From positions 1 to 64,000 of IMG/VR virus record IMGVR_UViG_3300050821_002122: a stretch of 64,000 nucleotides of DNA. The stretch is one strand, 5' to 3'. Position numbers and translations under genes: made by a program. Of this stretch, positions 31,611 through 39,491 are shown in pieces. Below the pieces are notes generated by a model. The model saw only the letters and a program-made list of their open reading frames with translations. It was not told the origin of the DNA and made no database searches. The stretch comes from a virus. Numbering within the stretch: the first letter of the stretch is position 1; each line of letters begins with the position of its first letter.

Positions 31611-31991
31611 TTAGTGAATATTCAAATCCCTTGTATGGCAGTCACATTTTGGATCGTCACATTCCGCGTCACCGTCAGCGAATATAACGCTTTCTGCTTG
31701 CGCGATAAGCTCTTGCGGCGTCCAGAACTTTCGATCAACTTCTTTTAATTCAACGAAGTCGAGACCATCATTGGCAGCATCTTTCGGTAAGTCGCCTTGC
31801 TCATTCATTGGCTCACCATATAAAAGGCGGCATAAAATAGCGTGTACTATGTAAGCAGTACCATAGAGTAAAGCTTTTCGTAGGTCGTCGTCAACCTCAC
31901 CGCCAAAACAATCTTCGATGTACTCATTGGTTATCGCTTCTACTACATCATGTTTTGCTTGGTCCTTTTCAAAATCAGATTCGTATATCAT
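31611..31991 (-). CDS. Acidic hypothetical protein, 126 aa
   Basis: An acidic 126-residue protein, mostly helical (DVVEAITNEYIEDCFGG; ALLYGTAYIVHAILCRLLYG), ending in a Cys/His-rich tail C-D-D-P-K-C-D-C-H that may bind a metal. No family recognised. It stands alone on the minus strand between late + genes, with GAAAGGATC as ribosome-binding site and AGTAAATAA 24 bases upstream. By that motif and strand it is probably expressed with the early or middle genes. Confidence 0.65.
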   Translation of the reverse strand: MIYESDFEKDQAKHDVVEAITNEYIEDCFGGEVDDDLRKALLYGTAYIVHAILCRLLYGEPMNEQGDLPKDAANDGLDFVELKEVDRKFWTPQELIAQAESVIFADGDAECDDPKCDCHTRDLNIH

Positions 31992-32014
31992 TTTCGATCC
32001 TTTCGTTAAACATA

Positions 32015-32037
32015 TTATTTACTATCCATCAATTTTA
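32015..32037. promoter_or_regulatory. Back-to-back motifs AGTAAATAA (-) and TCAATTTTA (+)
   Basis: In the divergent gap between the genes at 31991 (-) and 32049 (+), AGTAAATAA (minus strand, 32015-32023) and TCAATTTTA (plus strand, 32029-32037) are separated by five bases. The same arrangement recurs at 55970-55990. Each motif points toward its own gene. TCAATTTTA here is only 11 bases from the ATG and abuts the AAGGAG site. Confidence 0.5.
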
Positions 32038-32048
32038 AGGAGCCTATC

Positions 32049-32144
32049 ATGCACTGGTATGCCTGGGTATTAATCGCAGTTGGTGTGGTCATCGGCCTGG
32101 TTATCAAGATGGCTGCGGATTTCGGTAAAGGCGGTCCGACATGA
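32049..32144 (+). CDS. Single-span membrane peptide, 31 aa
   Basis: A 31-residue reading frame behind TAAGGAGCC: MHWYAWVLIAVGVVIGLVIK then a polar tail ending G-G-P-T. One transmembrane helix covers residues ~5-19. The stop overlaps the ATG of the next gene (ATGA at 32141-32144), the coupling used throughout this genome, which supports it as a real gene. Function unknown. Confidence 0.6.
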   Translation: MHWYAWVLIAVGVVIGLVIKMAADFGKGGPT

Positions 32145-32533
32145 CGCCACAGGATCAAGAAGTCTTTGAACCTTGGCAGCATGGCGACTGCGCTCGGGCT
32201 GTGATAGCATCACTGCTTGATTTACCAATCGCGGAGGTTCCTAACTTTGCGGCATTGGCTACCGAAGGCAATGGTTTCTGGAACATGACTTACGATTGGT
32301 TGGAAGCTCGAGGTCTAGAGTTCTTGCCACAAGTGAGCTTGGTCTACTATTGGAGACCCGGTGACCCAGACCTATATCATTACATGATGGGACCTTCGCC
32401 TCGCGGTGAGGGTATCTATCATGCAGTGGTTGGGCTGAACGGTGTACCGTATTTCGATCCTCATCCCAGTCGGGCCATGCTTGCCGGTGAGCCCTCACAA
32501 TGGCAAATTTCAATAGTAAGGAAAGCAAAATGA
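32141..32533 (+). CDS. Possible papain-fold cysteine peptidase-like protein, 130 aa
   Basis: The 130-residue protein contains H-G-D-C-A-R-A-V-I-A-S-L-L (Cys at about 17), then V-P-N-F, W-L-E-A-R-G, M-M-G-P-S-P-R-G, H-A-V-V-G and D-P-H-P-S-R. I recall this order from a family of small bacterial and phage proteins that look like C39/NlpC-type cysteine peptidases, with Cys, His (HAVVG) and Asp (DPHPS) as the likely catalytic set. Substrate unknown. It overlaps the small membrane peptide upstream and the tagged gene downstream, so the three genes form one unit. Confidence 0.6.
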   Translation: MTPQDQEVFEPWQHGDCARAVIASLLDLPIAEVPNFAALATEGNGFWNMTYDWLEARGLEFLPQVSLVYYWRPGDPDLYHYMMGPSPRGEGIYHAVVGLNGVPYFDPHPSRAMLAGEPSQWQISIVRKAK

Positions 32534-32814
32534 AAATCGAAGCCGCACAGCGACTTAAGGCTGCTGGTCCTCCGAATAGCCTCAAGAACACTATCATGCG
32601 AGGTTTGACTTCTGCTGGTCATAAGGTTGATCGACAAGGTGACTCAGTATTCGTCGTGCATGCGCGTTTCAACGAAGTAGCTGAAGTTCTTGAGGCATTA
32701 GGCTGGGAACATGCTGCCAAGTATAGCGAGTACACCAAACGCGGTGAGGAGTATTCAATAGCCTACACCACCAGCGGTGATGCAACAAAACTTGAGTTCA
32801 ATTACGACGCATAA
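32530..32814 (+). CDS. MKIEAA-tagged protein, 94 aa
   Basis: Starts MKIEAAQRLKA at ATG 32530, overlapping the previous stop (ATGA), and lies well away from the main tagged cluster. The remainder has a strand-helix-strand pattern (SVFVVHARFNEVAEVLEALG). That matches the N-V-I-K-F-K-F-x-S-Y-D-K-K-x-L-E-K-A-L-G segment of the 12979 protein in spacing and character, so it may carry a diverged copy of that domain. Function unknown. Confidence 0.7.
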   Translation: MKIEAAQRLKAAGPPNSLKNTIMRGLTSAGHKVDRQGDSVFVVHARFNEVAEVLEALGWEHAAKYSEYTKRGEEYSIAYTTSGDATKLEFNYDA

Positions 32815-32884
32815 ATTTCTGGTACCTCAACAGAGGACCGTACTACCTCCTTCACCTTAGAGTGTCTCAATCATGGAGAAATAA

Positions 32885-33670
32885 ATGAACATCAATTTGC
32901 ATGGCCTCAATGCCAACACCGTAGCGATAACGGACTTCAAGATCGTGGCCTCCAAGCTGGCCAAGGTCGTCATCTCGTTCACTGGCAAGTTCGACAAAGC
33001 AGAAGTTACTGCTGCGCTGGGTCGTCAGCTGGGCAATCTGGCAACACCGGTCGAGAACTCGTTCCAGCGTGTCAAAGCTGGCTGCGCTGTCGGCTTCATT
33101 CGCGCTAACCAAGAGGTGCGCGTACCTGAACCGCAGGAGCTGAAAGCGTACAAGATCATGTCGTCCAACATCATGATGGACGAATCGGACAAGTCCTTGT
33201 GGGAAGTTCGCAAAGGTGCTTCGGGTACGTATCTGGCACGTCAGGGTCATGAGGACCTGTCAGAACTGGTGTCGGCTGCTACCAACCATGGCATCCTGAA
33301 TGTACCGCGCCTGAATCACATCGCGCAGGCTTCAGTCGCTCGTCGTGAGTTCGTTGCCTTCGCTTCGGCCTCCGGTGACATGGATTACGGCTTCTGCGTA
33401 GGCGTCAATCGCAACGATGGCATGCTGAAGGTTGTGGCTACCTCGGATCGTCAGGCTGTGGTCATCTCGTCGGAGCAGGTTGTGGCTTCGGTTCCTGTCG
33501 GCAAGAACGCACTTCAGCTGCCGCACGATGCACACGCACGCATTACGGCAAGTGGCATCAGCCGTACCGACGCGGATCAAGAGATCACGTACTACCAGAA
33601 ACTGTACGGCTACGATCCAGCGTACTTGGCTGAAGTTATCCGCCAAGTTGAAGGCACTACCGCAATGTAA
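32885..33670 (+). CDS. Probable virion protein, 261 aa
   Basis: A 261-residue protein with regular, GC-leaning codon use like the capsid and decoration genes, suggesting high expression. The N-terminal ~80 residues (K-V-V-I-S-F-T-G-K-F-D-K-A-E-V-T-A-A-L-G, then V-G-F-I-R-A-N-Q-E-V) resemble the paralogous domain of the proteins at 12979 and 13923. The rest is alpha/beta of unknown family. It ends in front of a strong terminator. High expression and the shared domain point to a virion or internal head protein, though it lacks the MKIEAA start. Confidence 0.6.
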   Translation: MNINLHGLNANTVAITDFKIVASKLAKVVISFTGKFDKAEVTAALGRQLGNLATPVENSFQRVKAGCAVGFIRANQEVRVPEPQELKAYKIMSSNIMMDESDKSLWEVRKGASGTYLARQGHEDLSELVSAATNHGILNVPRLNHIAQASVARREFVAFASASGDMDYGFCVGVNRNDGMLKVVATSDRQAVVISSEQVVASVPVGKNALQLPHDAHARITASGISRTDADQEITYYQKLYGYDPAYLAEVIRQVEGTTAM

Positions 33671-33681
33671 TTAGCCGTACA

Positions 33682-33718
33682 AAAGGGAGCGTCAGAGTTG
33701 ATCTGACGCTCCCTTTAC
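33682..33718 (+). terminator. Intrinsic terminator
   Basis: A perfect 15-base stem (AAAGGGAGCGTCAGA with TCTGACGCTCCCTTT) with a five-base loop, 12 bases after the stop at 33670. It has A-rich and T-rich flanks and could work in both directions. Confidence 0.9.
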
Positions 33719-33751
33719 CACGCATGTACTATGTGCTTTAAGCACTAAAAT

Positions 33752-33801
33752 AGCACCATAGCACCCCTTGCCTGGTAGTGCCTGAGGTGCTCTATGGTGC
33801 T
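33752..33801. terminator. Long hairpin between converging genes
   Basis: AGCACCATAG and CTATGGTGCT pair, with CACC/GGTG continuing after a two-base bulge and a ~20-base loop. It abuts the stop of the minus-strand gene at 33803, so it probably ends or protects that transcript. Confidence 0.6.
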
Positions 33802-33802
33802 G

Positions 33803-34411
33803 TTACTGAGCTGCTGGCAGATCAACAACTGGAGCGGTTGGGTCAACTGCCAGAGCCGTTGGATCATCCACCACTGGTGCTTCTGCGGGTGCTTCGGTTG
33901 GAGCCGATTGCATTGCCAGCGCATCTTGCACAGCCTCACCAGCTGGTTGTGCATCCACAGCGGGCGATGCGTCAGCAACTGGAGCAGTTGGGTCCACAAC
34001 CGTTTGTTGAACGTCGGCTGCTGTACCATCGTTGGTCACCGCACTGTCAGCCACTTGCTGCACATCAGCGTTGCCGTCAGCCGCCGTATCGGTGGTGTCC
34101 GAACTGGCAGTATCTTGGGCGGCAGCGGCCACGATTTCGTCAGGGATGATGCCACCTTGTTGAGGACGGGTCGCCAGTGCCTCGATTGCTTGGTAACCAC
34201 CCTGCAGGCCTTGGATTGCGTTCTGCATGTTCTGGATAGCCGACGACGCGAATGGTGCCGTGTCACGCACGCCCTGGTTGTAGAAGAAACGGGCGTTGTC
34301 GATGGCGACTTGGCTCCAGGTTTCACGCCACGCTGGCGATGCCACATTCAGTGCGTTCTCGAAGCCGATTTGTACGGTGACGGTTTCGTCTTGGGTTGCT
34401 TGCTCGGTCAT
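33803..34411 (-). CDS. Protein with Ala/Pro/Asp-rich repetitive tail, 202 aa
   Basis: Residues 1-90 look folded and helical (ASSAIQNMQNAIQGLQGGYQ). Residues ~95-202 are low-complexity A/D/P/T/V, with V-D-P-T-A-P-V repeated three times. Similar composition is seen in the protein at 21534. No family recognised. It is the last gene of the minus-strand replication block. A phasin-like or virion surface role is conceivable but not supported by a motif. Confidence 0.6.
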   Translation of the reverse strand: MTEQATQDETVTVQIGFENALNVASPAWRETWSQVAIDNARFFYNQGVRDTAPFASSAIQNMQNAIQGLQGGYQAIEALATRPQQGGIIPDEIVAAAAQDTASSDTTDTAADGNADVQQVADSAVTNDGTAADVQQTVVDPTAPVADASPAVDAQPAGEAVQDALAMQSAPTEAPAEAPVVDDPTALAVDPTAPVVDLPAAQ

Positions 34412-34429
34412 AATAGTTCCTTAGTTAGG

Positions 34430-35764
34430 TTAAACATCTGAAGCTGCTAAATTGGGGAGCTCCTTCCCTTTCTTCTTAACACTTGCCAACGACTCCGACT
34501 CTTGCATGTCCACTCCATATACGCGCATCTTAGCACCATCTATACGCATTAGGAATGGGAAGCTTAGACTGTTGCGTGATTTAGGTTGATCGACCTTCAC
34601 CACCCAACCGTCATTCTTTATCTCCGGTGTCGATATCCAAATCCAACTATTGGAACTGTGTTCCGATATCGCCCGTGAGTATTTCAGTTTACCTTCTTCG
34701 TTCACCTGACAGATGAGGATGTTCACTCGGTTGCTGTTCTCAGCATTAATCTTGGCATAGCGCGCAACACGACCAAGAGCCTTTACTTGGTCATCGCCAT
34801 CAACACCTTTCAACAAGCTGATGTAATCGATGATGACCACATCAACGTCGAATGCGTTGATCGAAGCCATGATCTCCTCAATCGTCATGTCCTCTTCGGG
34901 TTTGAAGATCGTGTATCTACCACCACGCTTCTTGGCACGCTTTACCCATTTCTTGTACTTCAGGCGAACATGATCCTTCTCGTTCCCTTTGAGCTTTTGT
35001 AGCCACAAATCTGAGAAGTCTGTATTGGTTATGTTGGCAACGATACGCGCCGTCATCTCCTTCTTCGACATCTCCAATGGTACCAGCAGGACTTTGTAGC
35101 CTCTGCTTGCCATATTTACTGCTAGAGCCGACGCACAAATCGACTTGCCGCCGCCCGAGTTCGCACCGATGGTAACCAGACTACCTCGTGCAAATCCTCC
35201 AGCTTCATTATCGAAGGCGTCAATGCCGGTTTCGATAATGTCTTCCGACCGATCTTCGTCCAATAACTCATTCACGATTTTCATCGAGTTGTTATTGGCA
35301 CCGAAGTGAATAAACGAATCGTCCGTTGCCTTCTTGGCACGTACAACGTTAAGTGCTGTTGCAGCGCGGTGCAGCACTGCATCGATATCGATCTTTGACT
35401 TCTTAAGGTTAGTTGCCAGGTCAGCAGCAAGGTTGTAGAGGCCCCTGCGCTGGCGATACTTGTTCAGTATCGATGCAGCCTTTACTGCATCTGCTCTACT
35501 GTGAATTGAGGCGGTTGATTCTTTGATGTGGTCACGCGCCTCATCACTGATATCTGGGTCTTCGATCAACAACCGGTACGTCGGATTCTTACCCAACACA
35601 CCCATGTTCTTCATGATCGCTTCGTATATTTCTAGCGACTCCGGCGAATAGAAAAACGTGTCGTCAACCGCCCCAATCAACGTACCACTTATCTTAGGGT
35701 CTTTGCTTAGCATGCCGCGTAAGACTGCAAGCTCTGCCTTCGGAGATACGATCTTGACTCCCAT
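34430..35764 (-). CDS. Replicative DNA helicase, DnaB/gp41-like
   Basis: A 444-residue protein with the two-domain DnaB plan: a helical N-terminal domain (about 1-150) and a RecA-like ATPase. The Walker A is G-A-N-S-G-G-G-K-S (about 200-208) and the Walker B is V-V-I-I-D-Y-I-S (about 303-310). A Q-V-N-E-E motif-3-like segment, and P-L-E-M-S-K-K-E-M after Walker A, are highly typical of DnaB. It unwinds DNA at the phage fork as a hexamer. RBS is GAGGAGG. The gene upstream (35775-36419) may be its loader. Confidence 0.9.
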   Translation of the reverse strand: MGVKIVSPKAELAVLRGMLSKDPKISGTLIGAVDDTFFYSPESLEIYEAIMKNMGVLGKNPTYRLLIEDPDISDEARDHIKESTASIHSRADAVKAASILNKYRQRRGLYNLAADLATNLKKSKIDIDAVLHRAATALNVVRAKKATDDSFIHFGANNNSMKIVNELLDEDRSEDIIETGIDAFDNEAGGFARGSLVTIGANSGGGKSICASALAVNMASRGYKVLLVPLEMSKKEMTARIVANITNTDFSDLWLQKLKGNEKDHVRLKYKKWVKRAKKRGGRYTIFKPEEDMTIEEIMASINAFDVDVVIIDYISLLKGVDGDDQVKALGRVARYAKINAENSNRVNILICQVNEEGKLKYSRAISEHSSNSWIWISTPEIKNDGWVVKVDQPKSRNSLSFPFLMRIDGAKMRVYGVDMQESESLASVKKKGKELPNLAASDV

Positions 35765-35774
35765 CTTACCTCCT

Positions 35775-36419
35775 CTAAATAATGTCTATCTTTTTCTTCA
35801 CAATCGAATCAATGAAGTAGGCCAAGCCATGTACCGGGCAGAATAAACGTGTCGCCAGAAATGACATCGGGTCCAGACCAGCGCATACCACAATGCGCGG
35901 TACGTTTGGATAAGCCTCAATTATGTCGCGTGCTTTTTCTATACGGAATGCTGTGGAGTTCACCGTCAGGTTCGTGATGACTATAAGCGTTGGCGGTGCC
36001 CTCTCTTTGTCCAGATAGTGGTTGTCGAAGCCACCATACAGCGTAGCCCAAACTGGATTCGCATCACCCTTAAGGTGTTGCATGTGTAGCGCGACCAAAT
36101 AGGCCGCAAAATACTTCGCTTTCGCGTCGTCTGGGTTTCCACCAACTCCGTAGATCATAGACCGACATGGGTTCTCGATGAACTTAGCCAGAGATTTGTC
36201 TTGGACCGTCGACTCTATGAACTTGGAGTTCAGTTGCTCACTCTCTGTTGCGAACGTCTGGGGCGACCACTTGAATGCTTTCGTACGCCACACATGACCA
36301 GGTACGATACGCTCTACGCCGTGTTTGCGATCTATCTCAATCAGCTTAGGCAAACCAGCATCCTCTGATGGTCGTTCACGTACACGCCTTTCCTTCTTAC
36401 CTCTTGCAATGACTTCCAT
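35775..36419 (-). CDS. Hypothetical protein, possible helicase loader, 214 aa
   Basis: A 214-residue protein immediately upstream of the helicase gene. It has a basic N-terminus (ARGKKERRVRERP), a segment M-I-Y-G-V-G-G-N-P-D-D-A-K-A-K-Y (about 108-123) that sits where a P-loop would be but lacks G-K-S/T, then T-L-I-V-I-T-N-L and R-I-V-V-C-A-G-L-D strands as in AAA-type Walker B and sensor strands. This looks like a degenerate DnaC-like ATPase, so I suggest helicase loader. The lack of a true Walker A makes this tentative. Confidence 0.5.
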   Translation of the reverse strand: MEVIARGKKERRVRERPSEDAGLPKLIEIDRKHGVERIVPGHVWRTKAFKWSPQTFATESEQLNSKFIESTVQDKSLAKFIENPCRSMIYGVGGNPDDAKAKYFAAYLVALHMQHLKGDANPVWATLYGGFDNHYLDKERAPPTLIVITNLTVNSTAFRIEKARDIIEAYPNVPRIVVCAGLDPMSFLATRLFCPVHGLAYFIDSIVKKKIDII

Positions 36420-36431
36420 CTCGACTCCTGG

Positions 36432-36827
36432 TCAGCAGTTCAAGACCTCAACGTTGGCGATCACGGTCGATCCTTTCAAGGTCTCGACTTTATTTACTGC
36501 GTCGTATACCAGCTGACAAAATCCTGCGAGACGCATCACATGGCCATACGACTGAACCAAAGACGCCTGTATGTCGCATGAGCATCCCATGGCCTCACGC
36601 AGCACGCTAGCGACTTCTCGTACCTTACTTTCATCGATCAGGAACTTGTCCATCGGCTGGTCACGGTCAACGATCTGAAGCAAGCACCAATCGTTCGCCG
36701 CCATCTGATCTTGAATCAAGTAGCGATAGTTAGCGTAGGCTTCGTGCACCTTCTGGTTTGTTGCGAACAGATGCTGACCATGTTCCAGCGTCTTGTCATG
36801 TGCGATCAGGATTGAAACGCGTGTCAT
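36432..36827 (-). CDS. Hypothetical protein, 131 aa
   Basis: This 131-residue protein in the replication block has no recognised motif. It begins with strands (TRVSILIAHDK), is helical in the middle, and its C-terminal half contains S-C-D-I-Q-A-S-L-V-Q-S. It lies between a 62-residue gene and the possible helicase loader with short gaps (3 and 12 bases), so it belongs to the replication operon. The AGTAAATAA motif appears inside its coding sequence near 36489, about 68 bases upstream of the next gene, and may be coincidental. Confidence 0.6.
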   Translation of the reverse strand: MTRVSILIAHDKTLEHGQHLFATNQKVHEAYANYRYLIQDQMAANDWCLLQIVDRDQPMDKFLIDESKVREVASVLREAMGCSCDIQASLVQSYGHVMRLAGFCQLVYDAVNKVETLKGSTVIANVEVLNC

Positions 36828-36830
36828 AGT

Positions 36831-37019
36831 TTAGTCCTTGAAGTATTTGTTGAACACTGTGTTGATGATCTCAAGCTGCTTCTGGTCAAGCTGGTCCATC
36901 TTGGTAGCGCGGTCTGAAGAGGTCCACGCAATATCGATAAACGATTGCTCCGCATCCGTGAGACCTTTGGTAGTGAATAGCGCTATCAATTTGGATGAAT
37001 AGATACTTAGCGGTGCCAT
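36831..37019 (-). CDS. Small hypothetical protein, 62 aa
   Basis: A 62-residue protein with a strong ribosome-binding site (AGGAGGAAATC). Predicted as two helices with mixed charge (ALFTTKGLTDAEQSFIDIAW; LDQKQLEIINTVFNKYF). No family recognised. Located between the SF2 helicase and the 131-residue gene in the replication operon. Confidence 0.6.
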   Translation of the reverse strand: MAPLSIYSSKLIALFTTKGLTDAEQSFIDIAWTSSDRATKMDQLDQKQLEIINTVFNKYFKD

Positions 37020-37028
37020 GATTTCCTC

Positions 37029-38561
37029 CTATAGTTCCCAGCTTGCGTGTTCGGCTTTCTGCTTCTCAGCAAGGTAGCCTTTTAAGATTATCAAATCTTT
37101 GTCTGTTATGATAGGCCTGAACTTCGGGCTGATCGTTGACCACCATTCGTTTGCCAGACAGCGCTTGCGAATGCTCAGATCATCTAAGAAAATACGCAGC
37201 AGCGGAGGAGGTTTATCATCCCATGGTGTCAAGATACGGCTGACACGCTGCTCGGCATTTTCTTTGTTGCTCGACATGGTAACCTCATACAACGCGGACG
37301 CTCGCGGTATGTTTAGGCCCGTACTCAGCAACTTAATGTTACCAACTATGATCCGCACCTTGTAGTTCCGTGCGTCTTGAATAAGCTGCTTACGCACATC
37401 TTTTTTCAGGCCACCGAAGAATGGCTTCGCCATCTTCTTACCACTCATGATGTTGATCGCTTTACACAGTGCCTTTATGACGGTCACTCGTGCAAACGGT
37501 ATCAGTACCATGTGTCCATCTTTTGCATCTTTGATCGCCCATTTAGCAATTAGCTTCAATCGTGCAGGGTCTTTCTCCAAATGCGAGACCAGCGAGACCC
37601 ACTGTGGCTGCGCACGACCAATGACACGGCGATACTGAGTCCTGACCAATCGCACAGTTGGGCGTAACCGTTTGACTTTGGCCTCATAGATCACCTTACC
37701 GATCAAAGCATCGATGATGACGAAGCGACCATCTTTACGATTCGGCGTACCGTCCAGACCAATCTTGTACTTCACGTTCAAGCGCGATATAGCAATAGCG
37801 AACTTGTTGGCTGCACCGAGGCGCACCTCATCAACTACCAGCACAGTGAACATATCTCGTATCTTGGCCAAAAGCTTTTGGCCTTTCTCGGAATTGAATG
37901 TCTGCACGGTGGTTAAACAGACATCATACTTCTTGAAGTCAGCTAAGGTTTTTGCAAACCCTACCTGCGATTTCTTCGCATTGGTTAGCGGCTTCTGCGT
38001 AGAGGAACCGCAGAAGGTCTCATGGAAACCATCCAACCACTCACGCTGCGATGCCAAGATCAACGTCTTCTTACCAATCTCGCAGACTGCTGCGGTCGAC
38101 AGAACTGTCTTACCGCTACGTGGTGGTGCCTTGATGATACCTTGCTTGGTCTTCTTTATGCAGTCAACTGCCTCCCTCTGGTGGCCTCTCAACTCACCAG
38201 TGAACTTCATCTTGCGCGAGAAGGCCTCTACGTTATGCTTCGACTTGTAGACGACCTCCTTACCGATGATGCGTTCCATGTTCTTGCGATCACCGAATGG
38301 CAGGCTAATGTATGGAACCTTCTTGAACGTCACAGCTTTGCATAGGTTGACGCCACCTTTATACGCTGGACAGTCCTCGCATTTCTCGCTCAGACCACTT
38401 GCGTCCGCAAGGCGTTCTTCGTGCCACTCGCAGTTAGCGCAGGCTTTCTCTTCAAAGAATAGATGGCGGTTATGGAGTTCTAGTTTCTCCAGCGTGCTGG
38501 GCTTTAGGTCCTTCTTGCGAATGAAAAAGGCCTCTCTCTTGTAAATCTTAATTGGTTCCAT
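37029..38561 (-). CDS. SF2 DNA helicase, UvsW-like, with N-terminal Cys cluster
   Basis: A 510-residue superfamily 2 helicase. The N-terminal ~75 residues hold a C-A-N-C ... C-E-D-C cluster (C41, C44, C61, C64), probably a zinc site. The helicase core has A-P-P-R-S-G-K-T (motif I, 145-152), D-E-V-R (motif II, about 244, with Arg instead of the common His), G-T-P-N-R-K-D-G (motif III region) and a C-terminal domain with S-T-G-L-N-I-P-R-A and Q-R-V-S-R-I-L (motifs V and VI). T4 UvsW has the same core and processes branched DNA and R-loops. Start overlaps the upstream gene by 14 bases. A repair or recombination role is likely. Confidence 0.85.
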   Translation of the reverse strand: MEPIKIYKREAFFIRKKDLKPSTLEKLELHNRHLFFEEKACANCEWHEERLADASGLSEKCEDCPAYKGGVNLCKAVTFKKVPYISLPFGDRKNMERIIGKEVVYKSKHNVEAFSRKMKFTGELRGHQREAVDCIKKTKQGIIKAPPRSGKTVLSTAAVCEIGKKTLILASQREWLDGFHETFCGSSTQKPLTNAKKSQVGFAKTLADFKKYDVCLTTVQTFNSEKGQKLLAKIRDMFTVLVVDEVRLGAANKFAIAISRLNVKYKIGLDGTPNRKDGRFVIIDALIGKVIYEAKVKRLRPTVRLVRTQYRRVIGRAQPQWVSLVSHLEKDPARLKLIAKWAIKDAKDGHMVLIPFARVTVIKALCKAINIMSGKKMAKPFFGGLKKDVRKQLIQDARNYKVRIIVGNIKLLSTGLNIPRASALYEVTMSSNKENAEQRVSRILTPWDDKPPPLLRIFLDDLSIRKRCLANEWWSTISPKFRPIITDKDLIILKGYLAEKQKAEHASWEL

Positions 38562-38967
38562 TTGTTATCGCCAGGTATGCGTCATCACTAAGTATATGTC
38601 TCTTCATGTACTCGATGATCGACGGCCCTCCATTGATCCACATAGTGGCACCTTGTTTTGCTCCAGCATTGACCTTGGTGCTCAGTCGCAGCGTCAGTTT
38701 TGTATTCTCCATCACCTCACACAACCAGGCAATTTGGCGGTAGCAGCACATTTGTCCGTGCAGGTAAATAAAATTAGTACATACTTCTTCTACCACTGCC
38801 GCGTCTTTAACGATCACATTGCCTGGCTTCAGTTCGCGGCCATTCTCTTCGATGGTAAACACACAGCGGGCCTCATCCATCCTGATGACGGACGACCACC
38901 AGCCACGGAATGTCTTGTTAATTGGCGCTTGGTTGCGGCTTAGCGCGTAGCCTTCAGGAAGTATCAT
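38548..38967 (-). CDS. Hypothetical protein, 139 aa
   Basis: The first 90 residues are strand-rich (RCVFTIEENGRELKPGNVIV) and the last 50 mixed (TLRLSTKVNAGAKQGATMWI). No family recognised. It overlaps its upstream neighbour by four bases and the SF2 helicase downstream by 14, so it is translated in the same operon. No further inference is possible. Confidence 0.6.
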   Translation of the reverse strand: MILPEGYALSRNQAPINKTFRGWWSSVIRMDEARCVFTIEENGRELKPGNVIVKDAAVVEEVCTNFIYLHGQMCCYRQIAWLCEVMENTKLTLRLSTKVNAGAKQGATMWINGGPSIIEYMKRHILSDDAYLAITNGTN

Positions 38968-39482
38968 AATGTTTTACCCGGTTTGTCACTCATCAGCTTC
39001 AACACATCAACCATATTGGATAAGTGGTATGAAGCCTTATCGATGTCGGAGATAAGACTGTCTAGCAGCGAAAGCAAGGCTTTACCTTCACCCTCCAGTT
39101 GCACTGCCTTGGCAATCAGATTGTCAATGAAGGCTTGACGCTGACCCACCGTCTTATAAACCTTCATCTGGTCTGCATACTCAGTCAAAATATGGTGCTT
39201 GATTGCCTTCGACGCGTCATGTACGGTATCGATTTGAATTGAGGCTTGAACACGAATCTCCACCAGCCGCGAACGACAGGACATTTCGTTCATGCAGGCG
39301 TCTAACAGAGATTTGGCAGAGTACTGCTTCTTACCGTACATCGCGCGACTCAGCCTACCACTATGCATCGATAACGCCTCTATACGGTCACGCTCCAGGT
39401 TTAGGCGTGATTCTGACTCAAGACGAATCTTGGTGAACAGCTTGAACTCCTTGCTGCTCCTGATATCCGATTTTAGACCCAT
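38964..39482 (-). CDS. Hypothetical helical protein, 172 aa
   Basis: Almost wholly helical and charged, with several Ser/Leu heptad-like stretches (LLSLLDSLISDIDKASYHL), no Pro-rich or beta regions, and no catalytic motif. Such proteins in a replication operon may be accessory or mediator factors, but the family is not recognised. AGTAAATAC lies about 42 bases upstream of the start, inside the neighbouring gene. Confidence 0.6.
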   Translation of the reverse strand: MGLKSDIRSSKEFKLFTKIRLESESRLNLERDRIEALSMHSGRLSRAMYGKKQYSAKSLLDACMNEMSCRSRLVEIRVQASIQIDTVHDASKAIKHHILTEYADQMKVYKTVGQRQAFIDNLIAKAVQLEGEGKALLSLLDSLISDIDKASYHLSNMVDVLKLMSDKPGKTL

Positions 39483-39491
39483 GTCACTCTC

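Noticed and set aside
33794-34441. Plus-strand frames opposite the Ala/Pro/Asp-rich minus gene
   Set aside because: The minus-strand gene has a start signal and regular composition, while the plus frames are Cys/His/Leu-rich shadows of a low-complexity region.
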